A DNA stretch of 64,000 bases from Glaciimonas sp. (GTDB lineage Bacteria > Pseudomonadota > Gammaproteobacteria > Burkholderiales > Burkholderiaceae_D), in assembly GCA_012927625.1 (NCBI GenBank), contig JABBOV010000004.1, positions 62,001 to 126,000 of the forward strand, read 5' to 3'. The notes beneath the pieces are model-generated. The model worked only from the letters and a program-made list of their open reading frames with translations. It ran no database searches and was not told the origin of the DNA. The translations under genes and the position numbers were made by a program. Every line of letters starts with the position of its first letter. The first letter of the stretch is position 1. Below are positions 28,943 to 36,304 of this stretch, piece by piece.

Positions 28943-29472
28943 CCGTTAGCAGCAGGTGGGTGCGGTGAGTGAAGTTCCAACATGCATTCCACCGGACTGC
29001 CTGCGTGAGCAGTGAATTTAGATGTCAAGGCCGTAACTCGCAACCTACGGTAGGGCGCAATTGAAGCGCAGCGCATTGCGCCGTATGCTGCTCCTTTTAA
29101 TCTTGGTCCGGCAAATCGATGGGCGTGGGGTATTTCTCATATGCGACCGCATCCTAAGCCATGTAGGGCGGGTGCAACCCGCGTAGGGAACACCAAGCAC
29201 CAAGCAGCATGGGTTTCACCCGCCCCACATGGCTTTAATCCGGTCAAGCATGGAACCGTATGCCGGACAGCAAATTGGCCGTACTCGTCAATTCATCGGG
29301 AAACTGCAAGAGGGAATGTGAATGAAAATTGGGGGGATTTGCGGAGCGGATCAAAAAAATGAAATCGAAAAATAAGTTGTATTTTTTTGCCAAGAATATT
29401 GGGCTTTGCAGCCCAACTTATCGAACTTGAGTCTGGCGTCGCCGCCAGCGGCTTAAAGGCAGTAACACAGAC
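28943..29472. other. Repeat-filled intergenic region before araC
   Basis: These 530 bp hold a MITE-end plus GC-rich hairpin composite at 29027-29231 (related to 30392-30590). The rest is anonymous; no gene is supported. A short AT-rich stretch with a run of T lies just before the araC start. Confidence 0.6.
29027..29231. repeat. MITE end fused to GC-rich hairpin, copy 1
   Basis: Starts AAGGCCGTAACTCGCAACCT and runs through GAAGCGCAGCGCATTGCGCC (the MITE-type left end) to the hairpin CATGTAGGGCGGGTGC...CACCCGCCCCACATG at 29160-29231. It aligns with 30392-30590 at roughly 93 percent identity with a few small gaps. Confidence 0.7.
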
Positions 29473-30285
29473 ATGACATCAACTTTGGATACCACCACCG
29501 AGTTCTGGCGTGCCCCGGCCTTGCCTTATGTCGAGAGCCGGAGGGCATGTCACAGCCGTGCCTGCTACAAGGCGCACAGCCACCCTACTTTTTCAATCGG
29601 AGCGGTAGACCTGGGCAGCAGTTATTTCACCGGCGCGGCGGGTGGCCCAGTCCTGATCCAGGCTGGAACCGTGGTTTTCGTGCCATCCGTCTGCGTGCAC
29701 TCATGCAATCCTTTGCCTAATACCGCATGGAGTTACCAGATGCTGCATCTGGACGCTGCATGGCTGCAGGCCCTCAGACAGGAATCCGGTATCGGGCAGC
29801 GCAAAGACGTCACGCTGACCCGCGATGCCAGCGTCTATGCACGATTTTGCCAGCTAAATGTCTTTTTGTTCTGCGCCGCGAGCGTATATGAGAAAGAAGC
29901 CGCTCTCATTGCATTCATCGGCGACTGCGGCAGCGACGATCAGGAAACGATCACCACGTCCGAACAGGCAACCTTCGCCTGCGGCAGGCTGCAGCCCGTC
30001 CTGGAGCGCCTGCAATACGACGGTATAGCCATGGGGTCGTTAGCCGAACTGGCCAAGGTGGCCGGCATGAGCCGTTACCAGTTGATTCGGGCTTTCCGCG
30101 CATCGACGGGAATGACGCCCCATGTCTACCAACTGAACCTGCGCATCAATCAGGCTCGCGTCTGGCTGCGTTCGGGCGAGGAAATGGCCGATATTGCCTA
30201 CCGTTTGGGCTTTGCAGACCAAAGCCATTTCCAGCGCGTGTTCAAGGCCTATGCCGGCGTAACGCCCGGACTCTACCGGTCATAG
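29473..30285 (+). CDS. AraC-family regulator, probably of lysE
   Basis: A 270-residue protein with an N-terminal cupin-type AraC-binding domain (HSHPTFSIGAVDLG near residue 36) and a C-terminal double helix-turn-helix: SLAELAKVAGMSRYQLIRAF near residue 190 and ADIAYRLGFADQSHFQRVFK near residue 240. AraC regulators of this kind commonly sit beside LysE exporters. Here the first ten lysE codons follow 77 bp downstream before the sequence is broken; the intact lysE lies 2.8 kb away. The last 38 codons belong to a 218-bp segment duplicated at 32997. Confidence 0.87.
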   Translation: MTSTLDTTTEFWRAPALPYVESRRACHSRACYKAHSHPTFSIGAVDLGSSYFTGAAGGPVLIQAGTVVFVPSVCVHSCNPLPNTAWSYQMLHLDAAWLQALRQESGIGQRKDVTLTRDASVYARFCQLNVFLFCAASVYEKEAALIAFIGDCGSDDQETITTSEQATFACGRLQPVLERLQYDGIAMGSLAELAKVAGMSRYQLIRAFRASTGMTPHVYQLNLRINQARVWLRSGEEMADIAYRLGFADQSHFQRVFKAYAGVTPGLYRS

Positions 30286-30391
30286 TCCAGCGCAATTTTC
30301 TTCAATACAAGCGCTGCGACGACCTGCAGACTCCGGTGGTTCACCGCTTCGGAAGTTTGCACATGATCCAGCAGTTTTTAATAGTCGCCGC
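30172..30391 (+). repeat. About 218-bp direct duplication, left copy
   Basis: Covers the end of araC, the araC-lysE spacer and the first ten codons of lysE. It aligns gap-free with 32997-33216 (offset 2825), with only about six visible mismatches. The right end stops exactly where a MITE-type terminus AAGGCCGTAA begins (30392). Confidence 0.9.
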
Positions 30392-30401
30392 AAGGCCGTA
30401 A
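30363..30401 (+). pseudogene. Truncated 5' fragment of lysE
   Basis: ATG followed by IQQFLIVAA, identical to the start of the intact LysE at 33188, then Arg-Pro-stop read from the adjoining repeat. This is the interrupted original or duplicated lysE start directly after araC. Confidence 0.85.
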
Positions 30402-30590
30402 CTCGCAACCTACGGTAGGGCACAATTGAAGCGCAGCGCATTGCGTCGTATGCTGCCCCTTTTAATCTTGGTCCGGCAAATCGATGGGCGTGGGGTATTT
30501 CTCATAATGCGGCCGCATCCTAAGTCATGTAGGCCGGGTGCAACCCGCATAGGGAGCACCAAGCAGCGCGGGTTTCACCCGCCCTACATG
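30392..30590. repeat. MITE end fused to GC-rich hairpin, copy 2
   Basis: Begins AAGGCCGTAACTCGCAACCT at the exact point where lysE is broken, and ends with the hairpin repeat (30525-30590, CATGTAGGCCGGGTG...CACCCGCCCTACATG). It is a near copy of 29027-29231. Confidence 0.7.
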
Positions 30591-30613
30591 GCTGCAAAAG
30601 CCCAACATTCGTT

Positions 30614-30687
30614 AAGGCCGTAACGCACAACTTACGGTAGGGGGAGGAGTCCATTCCATTGCCCTACGAATTGCGGCTTACGGCCTT
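30614..30687. mobile_element. Minimal MITE-like element
   Basis: About 74 bp with matching ends AAGGCCGTAA and TTACGGCCTT and inner arms ACTTACGGTAGGG / CCCTACGAATTGCGG. It is an internally deleted form of the element at 32070-32299. Confidence 0.6.
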
Positions 30688-30766
30688 GCTGGATTCCAGT
30701 CTCCTCACACACTTAACTTACTTTGCCCCGTTTTCTGAGATCCCCTTTTTTAGTGGCAAATAATTA

Positions 30767-30804
30767 TTGACAACTAGTTTTCGTTAGTGGAAACTAGTTG
30801 TCAA
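30767..30804. promoter_or_regulatory. Strong palindromic operator before second marR
   Basis: Perfect 14-bp inverted repeats TTGACAACTAGTTT and AAACTAGTTGTCAA are separated by 10 bp. Each arm contains the 8-bp palindrome AACTAGTT, and the two AACTAGTT centres are 20 bp apart, about two helical turns. TTGACA may also serve as a -35 element. It lies 65 bp before the GTG start and is almost certainly the autoregulatory site of the MarR protein. Confidence 0.75.
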
Positions 30805-30869
30805 TAAGTGCACCGAGTAAACCTCAAACAGGCTGCTGCGAAAACCAACTGGTTGTAAAGGAATCCACT

Positions 30870-31346
30870 GTGACAACCGAGCCAAACCCCGAGGCCGCCA
30901 TCTTAACCAACATTATGCTCATGGTCTTCCGTCTGAATGGCCGCCTTCTGGAGAAAGGCGACCAACTGGTCGAACCCTTCAATCTCACCAGTGCCCGCTG
31001 GCAAGTGCTGGGTGCCGCGGCATTAGCCGGGAAGCCCCTTTCTGCGCCGCAGATCGCTGAGGCGATGGGCATCACCCGGCAAGGGGCGCAGAAGCAGCTC
31101 AATAAGTTGGAGGAGGACGGATTCTTCGAGCAGAGCATCAACCCACGCCACCAGCGCTCGCCCCTCTACGTCTTGACCGAACTGGGCAACCAAACTTTTG
31201 CCAAGGCGATGGCCCTGGAGGCGGTCTGGGCTAACGGACTCGTTATTGATCTTTCTCTGCTAGACCTTAAGAACACATTACAAACCTTAATCACCGTCTA
31301 TGGACGGCTCGATTCTCCCGTTCCGAAGAAAGCTACCCAAGCATGA
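30870..31346 (+). CDS. MarR-family transcriptional regulator (second)
   Basis: A 158-residue winged-helix protein. SAPQIAEAMGITRQGAQKQL near residue 65 is the helix-turn-helix, and the region around NPRHQRSPLYVL near residue 95 is the wing. I chose the GTG at 30870 because AAGGA lies 7 bases upstream; the longer frame starts inside the operator. The stop overlaps the start of the next gene as ATGA, so the two are translationally coupled. The gene sits within the 2.6-kb segment inserted between the araC and lysE halves. Confidence 0.85.
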   Translation: MTTEPNPEAAILTNIMLMVFRLNGRLLEKGDQLVEPFNLTSARWQVLGAAALAGKPLSAPQIAEAMGITRQGAQKQLNKLEEDGFFEQSINPRHQRSPLYVLTELGNQTFAKAMALEAVWANGLVIDLSLLDLKNTLQTLITVYGRLDSPVPKKATQA

Positions 31347-31789
31347 AGCCCATCGTTCACGCCATTGCAGGCTCTGCAGCGATGCTCATCATCGCCGGCT
31401 TCTGGACTTCCACCTTGTTGTCGGAAGTGTTTTTGGACTATGCGGCTGTGGCCGCAGTCAAACACGCCATTGTTTACGGTCTCTTCCTGCTGGTACCGTT
31501 CATGGCCGTCACCGGCGGCTCCGGCTTCGCACTTGGCAAAACGCGCAAAGGGTCGCTTCTTGAGCAGAAGAAAAAACGTATGGCAATCATCGGCACCAAC
31601 GGCTTGCTAGTAATGATTCCAGTGGCGATTTATCTTAACGGCAAGGCCGCTACCGGTGAGTTCGATGCGTTTTTCTATGCTGTGCAGGTCGTGGAACTGA
31701 GCGTCGGTGGCATGCAGTTCACCCTCATGAGCATGAATTTCCGCGATGGGCTCAAGCTGGCCGGCAAACTACGCCCGCGAGCAAATTAA
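31343..31789 (+). CDS. Small four-helix membrane protein
   Basis: A 148-residue inner-membrane protein with four hydrophobic segments (near residues 5-25, 40-60, 82-100 and 112-132) and a basic cytoplasmic loop KTRKGSLLEQKKKR. I do not recognise the family. It overlaps the preceding marR by four bases and is presumably its main target, induced by a ligand of that regulator. A detoxification or transport role is only a guess from this arrangement. Confidence 0.65.
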   Translation: MKPIVHAIAGSAAMLIIAGFWTSTLLSEVFLDYAAVAAVKHAIVYGLFLLVPFMAVTGGSGFALGKTRKGSLLEQKKKRMAIIGTNGLLVMIPVAIYLNGKAATGEFDAFFYAVQVVELSVGGMQFTLMSMNFRDGLKLAGKLRPRAN

Positions 31790-31829
31790 TAGTTGGGCTT
31801 CAAATACAAATGCTCGCAATCACTTTTTT

Positions 31830-32062
31830 TTCTCGCTATTTATACTCAAATCCTCAGAGAGTGTCACGTAATTAAAAGCAATTTTTTCTTCGTCCAAGGC
31901 TTTCGTCCAACTAGTTTTCCAAGCGCGATGTAGAAGCTGGCAAGCCATGCAACACCCTCGCATGCACTGATTTTTCTTGGCTGCTCGACGGCAGTCGGTA
32001 ATCCAGGCGATGGCGCGCTCAACCCGCCATCGCACAGCTTCTGGCACGAACCTGTCAGCTTT
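31830..32062 (-). pseudogene. IS5-type transposase 3' remnant
   Basis: On the minus strand the segment DRFVPEAVRWRVERAIAWIT matches the C-terminal end of IS5-group DDE transposases (the VRWRVERTxAW region with the catalytic Glu). Nothing N-terminal is present: upstream the frame is cut at 32070 by the MITE-like element. Downstream of CRRAAKK the similarity fades into degraded sequence. It is a dead fragment. Confidence 0.5.
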
Positions 32063-32069
32063 TTTAGCT

Positions 32070-32299
32070 AAGGCCGTAACTCGCAACTTACGGCAGGGAT
32101 CAATTGAAGCGCAGCGCATTGCGCCGTGTGATCACACCATGCAACCGGACTTTGGCAAGAAATTCACGATGAAAAATATGTGCTTCCAGAACACTTGGCA
32201 TGACGATAATGCGACTTCGGTCGCCTTGGACGCAGCATACGGCGCAATGCGCTGCGCTTATTTACGCCCTACTAATTGCGGCTTACGGCCTACGGCCTT
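32070..32299. mobile_element. Complete MITE-like element with long inverted ends
   Basis: About 230 bp. The left end AAGGCCGTAACTCGCAACTT and right end (reverse) AAGGCCG...TAAGCCGCAATT pair, and inner arms AAGCGCAGCGCATTGCGCCG and CGGCGCAATGCGCTGCGCTT form a second inverted repeat, so each end is about 60 bp. It carries no transposase and is inserted in an IS5-type remnant. Related pieces lie at 27205, 29027, 30392 and 30614. Confidence 0.65.
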
Positions 32300-32513
32300 A
32301 AAGAGAGTGTGGCAGTTACTCAGCCGAGGATGCGAGCAGCATTGTTACTCATGAGACCCCTACCGTTTGAGCTGAGCGGCGGCCGGCAGCTGGCCGCGCG
32401 CAGCGGAAAATGAACAGCGAGCGTAGCGCGGCCAACCGGTGGCCGTACGCTTGTGCGAAGGGTTGGCCTCACTGCCTCGCTTTTGCAAGTGGCTCGTCAT
32501 TGAAACTGAATCG

Positions 32514-32735
32514 TTAATGTTGAGCACGTGGCTTGAGCGAGAAAAAAATTGCAATGGCTCCAGCCGTGACCATAAGTAGTCCGGTGATGGCCCACGTTCG
32601 CGAAGCCCCCTGAATGGGCTCACAATCGGCGAAACAAAGGATGGGTCGGATGTGCACGACACCTAGTCCTTGCAGCACCCACAGCCCGCCCAGCAATATG
32701 CTAATCAAGCCGATGACGAAGGCTACCTTCTTCAT
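32514..32735 (-). CDS. Small two-helix membrane protein
   Basis: A 73-residue protein with two transmembrane segments (AFVIGLISILLGGLWVLQGL and TWAITGLLMVTAGAIAIFF) separated by a short loop with HIRPILCFADCEPIQGAS, including two Cys. It resembles small integral membrane proteins of unknown role with a conserved FADCEPIQGAS loop. The ATG lies 6 bp after the stop of the truncated acetyltransferase on the same strand, so the two were once an operon. Confidence 0.65.
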   Translation of the reverse strand: MKKVAFVIGLISILLGGLWVLQGLGVVHIRPILCFADCEPIQGASRTWAITGLLMVTAGAIAIFFSLKPRAQH

Positions 32736-32741
32736 GTTTTT

Positions 32742-33003
32742 TCACTCCGTAACTTCATTTCGAGACCAACTGACATCTTGCCAGATAGGCTTTCCGCCTG
32801 AATGAGGATTAGGTTGGAGCGCTTTGCCCATGATAGCTACCGAACCGCTGGGCAACTGACAATGCTCAATAAGCGACCAACCGAGATGCTCATAATAGCC
32901 CTGCGACGCGGGGGTGTAGAGATATAGCAGCTGAACACCAAGAGATGAAGCCTCGCATTCGGCTGCATGAACAAGAAGTGCACCAATTCCTTTGCGTCGG
33001 GCG
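32742..33003 (-). pseudogene. GNAT acetyltransferase, N-terminus lost
   Basis: The C-terminal 85 or so residues of a GNAT-family N-acetyltransferase: the acetyl-CoA loop ARRKGIGALLVHAAE, a beta strand LGVQLLYLYTP, and the YYEHLGW motif are intact. The N-terminal half is replaced by antisense sequence of the duplicated araC end, the junction falling at about 32997-33003. The frame continues open to 33053 but encodes only reversed araC. It is therefore a chimeric remnant, probably inactive. Confidence 0.75.
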
Positions 33004-33216
33004 AGGAGATGGCCGATATTGCCTACCGTTTGGGCTTTGCAGACCAAAGCCATTTCCAGCGCGTGTTCAAGGCCTATGCCGGCGTAACGCCCGGACTCTA
33101 CCGATCATAGTCCCGCGCAATTTTCTTCAATACAAGCGCTGCGACGACCTGCAGACTCCGGTGGTTCACCGCTTCGGAAGTTTGTACATGATCCAGCAGT
33201 TTTTGATAGTCGCTGC
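32997..33216 (+). repeat. About 218-bp direct duplication, right copy
   Basis: Partner of 30172-30391. It starts inside the araC C-terminal helix-turn-helix region and ends in the first codons of lysE, where this copy continues into the intact gene. Confidence 0.9.
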
Positions 33217-33841
33217 GGCGCATTTTCTGGCGCTTTTGTCGCCCGGCCCTGATTTTTTTCTGGTTGCCCGTACCTCGATGGCGGCCGGGTGGCGGACAGC
33301 GACAGGGGCATGCCTGGGTATTGCACTGGCGAACGGCGTATTCATCGTTGCTGCATTCGGCGGGGTCTCTGTCTTTCATTCTGACAGCGGCATGTTTATC
33401 GCCATACAACTCTTCGGATGCCTGTACCTGTTATACGTGGGTGGGCTGTTCATCCGTCATGCTGGCAGCAGTTCGCTCGCCAAGTTGGCATGCAGCAAAG
33501 GGTGCCCATCTCCTTCGGGCAGCTTGTGGTGGCGCGGGGCTGGCATGGGCTTCCTCTCGGGGATATTGAACCCCAAAAATGCCCTGTTCTATGTCAGCTT
33601 GGCTTCCCTGGTGAGCCGCAATCCTCTAAGCGGGACCTGGAAGATCACTTATGGCGTCTGGATGTTCAGCGTTGTGCTGCTTTGGGACATCCTGGTGGCT
33701 GCTGCGATTGGCAACAAGCTTGTGCTCCATCGCTTCGCCCGGGCGCTTCCCTGGCTGGAGCGAGTGTCTGGCGGCGTACTGATACTGCTCGCCGTGATGG
33801 TTATTTTCTCCACGGCCAGCAGACTCGCGGCAAGTTCCTGA
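33188..33841 (+). CDS. LysE/RhtB-family amino-acid exporter
   Basis: A 217-residue inner-membrane exporter with six hydrophobic segments. LLSPGPDFFLVARTSMAAGW near residue 15 is the LysE signature and GFLSGILNPKNALFYV near residue 120 is the second conserved motif. The start at 33188 is fixed by its identity to the truncated copy after araC at 30363; upstream residues in the longer frame are antisense of the acetyltransferase and duplicated araC. It is now separated from its probable regulator araC by 2.8 kb, so control may have changed. Confidence 0.88.
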   Translation: MIQQFLIVAAAHFLALLSPGPDFFLVARTSMAAGWRTATGACLGIALANGVFIVAAFGGVSVFHSDSGMFIAIQLFGCLYLLYVGGLFIRHAGSSSLAKLACSKGCPSPSGSLWWRGAGMGFLSGILNPKNALFYVSLASLVSRNPLSGTWKITYGVWMFSVVLLWDILVAAAIGNKLVLHRFARALPWLERVSGGVLILLAVMVIFSTASRLAASS

Positions 33842-34068
33842 TGCTTAAAGTTTACATTCGTAAATGGATGTTGTTGTCGTGCATTGATTTGAAATAAGTT
33901 TAAATTTAGAATTGTTATTTACTCGGCCGTTGCTGCTACGTACTACCCCCAAGAAAAATGCACAACAGTAGAAAATAGCTATCGAATCAATTAAGTCAAT
34001 TGTCTTTCGGTATTTTCAAATGCTACTTATAATCAATTTTCGATTCCAAACAACCTCTAGGAAACATT

Positions 34069-35535
34069 ATGAGCAAGACGCCCACCTTGACTACTGCTGC
34101 CGGCATCCCGGTTGTTGACAACCAGAATTCGCTTAGCGCTGGCCCGCGCGGCCCCTTGTTGTTGCAGGACTTTCACTTGATCGAAAAATTGCAGCATTTC
34201 AACCGTGAGCGCATTCCAGAGCGAGTAGTGCATGCCAAGGGTTCCGGTGCTCATGGCACTTTCACAGTGACCCATAATATTTCCCATTTGAGCAAGGCCA
34301 AGCTATTTAGCGAGATCGGCAAGAAGACCGACATGTTCATGCGCATCTCTACCGTGGGCGGTGAGCGCGGCAGCGCCGACACCGAGCGCGACCCACGCGG
34401 CTTCGCGATGAAGTTCTACACGGAAGAGGGTAATTGGGACTTGGTGGGTAACAATACACCGATGTTTTTCATTAAAGATGCGATCAAGTTCCCGGATTTT
34501 ATCCATACGCAAAAGCGCGATCCGCAAACAAACCTGAAATCGCCGACGATGATGTTCGACTTCTGGAGCAAGGCGCCGGAAAGTCTGCACCAGGTCACCA
34601 TGCTGTTTTCCGACCGTGGCACACCCGATGGCCATCGGCACATGCACGGTTTTGGCAGCCACACCTATAGCCTGATCAATGATAAGGACGAGCGTGTATA
34701 TGTGAAATGGCACTTCACTACCCAACAAGGCATTAAAAATCTATCTGCTGCTGAGGCCGTGCGGTTGGCTGGGGAAGATCCCGATTATTCCCAGCGCGAC
34801 TTGTTTAACGCGATAGCAACGGGGGACTTCCCGCGTTGGGAGGTGCGTCTCCAGGTTGCAACCGAAGCCGAACTGGTCGCATGGGAAGCACGTACCGGCT
34901 GGAATCCGTTCGATGTAACCAAAGTCTGGCCACACGCAGATTTTCCAAGGATTCCGGTGGGCATGATCGAGCTGAACCGCAATGCAGCCAATTATCACGC
35001 CGAGGTTGAGCAAGTAGCATTCTCGCCGGCTAATATCGTGCCGGGTATGGGTTATTCACCCGACAAGATGCTGCAAGGCCGTCTCTTTGCTTATCACGAT
35101 GCACAGCTATATCGTATCGGCGCCAACCACCAGCACTTGCCGGTGAATGCACCACGCTGCCCGTTCCACAATCACCAGGCCGACGGCGCCATGGCAATCC
35201 ATAGCGGCAGTACCACGCCGAACTATGAGAATGTCGATGCGGCCGGTACCAATCCGTCCGGTTTTGGACATGGTGATGCTGGCTGGGAGCTTTCCGGCAT
35301 TGCTGGCCGCTACGATGGGCGTGTCAAAGAAGACGACTATACGCAGGCCGGCAATTTGTTCCGGCTCCTGCCGGCGCAAGAAAAACAAAACTTGTTTGAC
35401 AACATGGCGGGACCGTTGTCGCAAGTAAACGTCGAAATCATGGAGCGTCAACTCGCGCATCTTGACCAGGCCGATGCAGCCTACGGCGCTGGTGTACGCG
35501 CCGCATTAAGGAAGCACGGCATCAATATTGACTGA
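34069..35535 (+). CDS. katA: Monofunctional haem catalase
   Basis: A 488-residue small-subunit (clade 3) catalase that dismutates hydrogen peroxide. FNRERIPERVVHAKGSGAHG near residue 45 carries the catalytic His, and NNTPMFFIKDAIKFPDFIHT near residue 125 the catalytic Asn. RLFAYHDAQLYRIGANH near residue 335 includes the proximal haem Tyr ligand. Length and motifs are complete. It is transcribed alone, with a strong intrinsic terminator 21 bp after the stop. No OxyR site was identified by eye in the 227-bp upstream gap. Confidence 0.96.
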   Translation: MSKTPTLTTAAGIPVVDNQNSLSAGPRGPLLLQDFHLIEKLQHFNRERIPERVVHAKGSGAHGTFTVTHNISHLSKAKLFSEIGKKTDMFMRISTVGGERGSADTERDPRGFAMKFYTEEGNWDLVGNNTPMFFIKDAIKFPDFIHTQKRDPQTNLKSPTMMFDFWSKAPESLHQVTMLFSDRGTPDGHRHMHGFGSHTYSLINDKDERVYVKWHFTTQQGIKNLSAAEAVRLAGEDPDYSQRDLFNAIATGDFPRWEVRLQVATEAELVAWEARTGWNPFDVTKVWPHADFPRIPVGMIELNRNAANYHAEVEQVAFSPANIVPGMGYSPDKMLQGRLFAYHDAQLYRIGANHQHLPVNAPRCPFHNHQADGAMAIHSGSTTPNYENVDAAGTNPSGFGHGDAGWELSGIAGRYDGRVKEDDYTQAGNLFRLLPAQEKQNLFDNMAGPLSQVNVEIMERQLAHLDQADAAYGAGVRAALRKHGINID

Positions 35536-35556
35536 TTTTTTCGATGCGTAAGACCA

Positions 35557-35586
35557 AGGCCGGCGCGGATTAGCCGGCCTTTTTTT
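35557..35586 (+). terminator. Intrinsic terminator of katA
   Basis: Perfect stem AGGCCGGC / GCCGGCCT with an 8-base loop, followed by six T. It lies 21 bp after the katA stop. Confidence 0.9.
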
Positions 35587-35623
35587 ATGCCTGCACAAGG
35601 TGGATTCGACTACTCTGCGCAAC

Positions 35624-36052
35624 TTATTTGTTGTCTGGCACAACCAATTCTCGCAACAAGCCGCCGCTACGCACGCTGCCGCTGGTGGTGCCTTCACCCT
35701 CTATGCGACGCTGGCATGCATCACGCTCGTCTGCTGGCAGCGCATTGCATCGTATCAAGGCATTTTGCTGGTACGTACCCTTGCCGCTATCGAGCTGTCC
35801 TTTTTTTGACTCTTGGCGCGCTGCTCCTGCTTCTTTCAGGCAAGTTGCGCGATCCTGATTCGACTGGCCACTATTGCAAATCGCGCGGTCTGCCTGATAG
35901 CGTGCGTCCGCGTCTGAGGTATTACTTGCAGCCATTGCTGCCGTTGCGGCAAAAGCGGTGTTCAATACGAGCAGCATCAGGGCCGATAGCCAAACTGCTT
36001 TGCGCTGGGTATTAGTCAATGCTGAACAAAAACGAATCTGGTTGTTTGACAT
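35624..36052 (-). CDS. Exported four-Cys protein of Burkholderiales type
   Basis: A 142-residue protein with a signal peptide (hydrophobic WLSALMLLVLNTAFAATAA, cleavage near MAAS). The mature part has two Cys pairs: RAICNSGQSNQDRATCLKEA and the ALIRCNALPADERDACQRRI repeat, likely disulfide bonded, then SGSVRSGGLLREL. The pattern belongs to a small family of periplasmic proteins seen in Burkholderiales; no function is known. It converges with katA past the terminator. Confidence 0.7.
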   Translation of the reverse strand: MSNNQIRFCSALTNTQRKAVWLSALMLLVLNTAFAATAAMAASNTSDADARYQADRAICNSGQSNQDRATCLKEAGAARQESKKGQLDSGKGTYQQNALIRCNALPADERDACQRRIEGEGTTSGSVRSGGLLRELVVPDNK

Positions 36053-36304
36053 GATGATCTCCGGTTTAAAAGGTGAACCTATCGAACAACAGTGCTTGTT
36101 GTCTGTGCGCTACCAGACTTATATGCTATCTCGCAATTGTATCTAGCTGTTTTTCCGATTTTGTTTGCAGGTCGACAAACAACTTATAGACCAAACTTGC
36201 AGGCCAATTCTGCGAAAAGCTTGAATAGCAAGATTTTTAATCGCGGTATGGGTTGTTCGGTCGGCGGTCAAATCGGTTCGGTATACCGTCTTAATTCGGC
36301 CTGA

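Noticed and set aside
27054-33216. CRISPR array or phage attachment repeats
   Set aside because: The repeats are unequal in length, few in number, lie far apart and include protein-coding sequence; there are no regular spacers and no cas or integrase genes.
30172-33216. Ordinary transposon target-site duplication
   Set aside because: A 218-bp duplication is far longer than those made by known transposases.
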